Source of the DNA: Thiomicrospira sp. XS5
GTDB lineage: Bacteria; Pseudomonadota; Gammaproteobacteria; Thiomicrospirales; Thiomicrospiraceae
Direction of reading: 5' to 3'
DNA length: 64,000 nucleotides
Assembly: GCF_001507555.1 (NCBI RefSeq)
Contig: NZ_LQBO01000001.1
Location: 186,001-250,000 of the forward strand
Below the pieces are notes generated by a model. The model saw only the letters and a list, made by a program, of their open reading frames with translations, had not been told where the DNA came from and ran no database searches. The position numbers were made by a program, and so were the translations under genes. The stretch's first letter is position 1. Each line of letters starts with the position of its first letter. This document shows positions 63,451 to 64,000 of the stretch, piece by piece.

Positions 63451-63994
63451 CCGTTTGCATTGGTACCCGGCCGCCCTGTTCGGACGCCTGGGCATTGAAC
63501 CGGCTTACCGGGAATGGTTGCTGGAAACCGGTTCCTTGACCGCCAAAATCCGCCAGGCCTGCCCGGAAATGCACGTGACGGTTTTATCGGAAAGATGGGA
63601 AGTGCCGTTACGCTTTGAAGCGGAACGTTTGAAACTGGCCGACAACCGCAAAGCCTGGGTACGATGTGTATTGCTAAAATGCGGCGATGAACCTTTAGTG
63701 TACGGCCGTACCGTGATTCCCGACTGCGTGCCGGGCAATGCCTGGTACCGTCTGCGCCAACTGGGGAATCGTCCTTTGGGCGAAATCCTGTTTCAGCTCC
63801 CCAAGGTGCAACGAACGCCGTTTGAAATCGCCCACACCCAAACGACCGACTGGCCGTATTTGGCCGAAGCCGAACCGGCCAGACCGGTCTATGCAAGACA
63901 ATCCACCTTCACACAAGACGGCGACACCTTGTTGCTCTCGGAAGGCTTTCGCGCCCGCCCAGCCGGTTCACCGCCGTCTCAAGTTCTGCCTTAA
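63443..63994 (+). CDS. ubiC: Chorismate lyase
   Basis: 183 residues; the ATG overlaps the recG stop by 8 bases. Features: WLLETGSLTAKIRQAC, RCVLLKCGDEPLVYGRTVIP with the conserved Arg, LPLG-like RPLGEILF, ARQSTF and LLLSEGFR. It makes 4-hydroxybenzoate for ubiquinone. A near copy of the dispersed palindrome (CCAGGCCTGC, 63553-63562) again reads Gln-Ala but with Cys instead of Trp. Confidence 0.93.
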   Translation: MPDRLHWYPAALFGRLGIEPAYREWLLETGSLTAKIRQACPEMHVTVLSERWEVPLRFEAERLKLADNRKAWVRCVLLKCGDEPLVYGRTVIPDCVPGNAWYRLRQLGNRPLGEILFQLPKVQRTPFEIAHTQTTDWPYLAEAEPARPVYARQSTFTQDGDTLLLSEGFRARPAGSPPSQVLP

Positions 63995-64000
63995 ACAAGA

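Noticed and set aside
63501-63994. A different function for the last gene as a truncated protein at the window edge
   Set aside because: The stop codon is inside the window and the chorismate lyase length is normal.

Overview
The window is an ordinary, gene-dense chromosomal segment (about 50% G+C, little non-coding DNA) of a gammaproteobacterium. A TsdA-type thiosulfate dehydrogenase, the gmk/rpoZ/spoT/ridA/recG/ubiC core genes and the accessory gene mix fit a sulfur-oxidising member of the Thiomicrospira-Hydrogenovibrio-Thiomicrorhabdus group. That placement is inference. No phage, transposon, CRISPR array or rRNA was seen.

Layout. 1-3.9 kb: thiamine salvage (the end of a TonB-dependent receptor, a YkoF-like binding protein, a PnuC/PnuT-type permease and an APH-fold kinase). 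4.0-13.9 kb: a leftward Tad (tight adherence) pilus locus from Flp pilin to a TadG-like protein, with no prepilin peptidase gene. 14.4-17.6 kb: a chemoreceptor, three tRNA genes (Phe, Leu-UAG, Leu-CAG) and a small tail-anchored protein. 17.5-27.4 kb: a light-response island made of two divergent operons (MFS-NTF2-SDR to the left; FAD oxidoreductase-DUF1365-CFA synthase-DUF3833-chalcone-isomerase-like-photolyase-MerR to the right), closed by a short LOV photoreceptor. One operator-like sequence sits twice between the divergent operons and once at the MerR gene. 27.6-35.7 kb: tsdA, a Bax-like lipoprotein, luxS-pfs, a GGDEF/degenerate-EAL protein, purT, a solitary fliS behind a sigma-54-type promoter, and rpoH. 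35.7-46.0 kb: mutarotase, aroB-aroK, gmk, then kdnA-kdnB-kdsB-waaA (8-amino-Kdo lipid A core synthesis) inserted before rpoZ-spoT. 46.3-48.3 kb: a soluble tandem Cache protein with no output domain. 48.4-52.3 kb: a Mn/Zn/Fe ABC importer whose first permease carries a C-terminal DtxR/MntR-like module, with a 14-bp palindrome in its leader. 52.5-55.7 kb: ridA, an Amt-GGDEF fusion and a periplasmic histidine phosphatase. 55.8-61.3 kb: a Zur-type zinc-starvation operon (COG0523 GTPase, zur, gamma-carbonic anhydrase, Zrg-like transporter). 61.3-64 kb: recG and ubiC.

The most striking signal is not a gene. The palindrome CCAGGCCTGG occurs 18 times exactly, against about 0.06 expected for a random 10-mer in 64 kb, and at least seven more copies differ at one end base. 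Thirteen exact copies lie in coding DNA and all 13 read Gln-Ala-Trp in unrelated proteins. Five are intergenic. Several copies extend to a symmetric AAAA-N3-CCAGGCCTGG-N3-TTTT. This looks like a dispersed DNA-level signal (uptake sequence, nucleoid or segregation protein site, or modification target) that I do not recognise as described.
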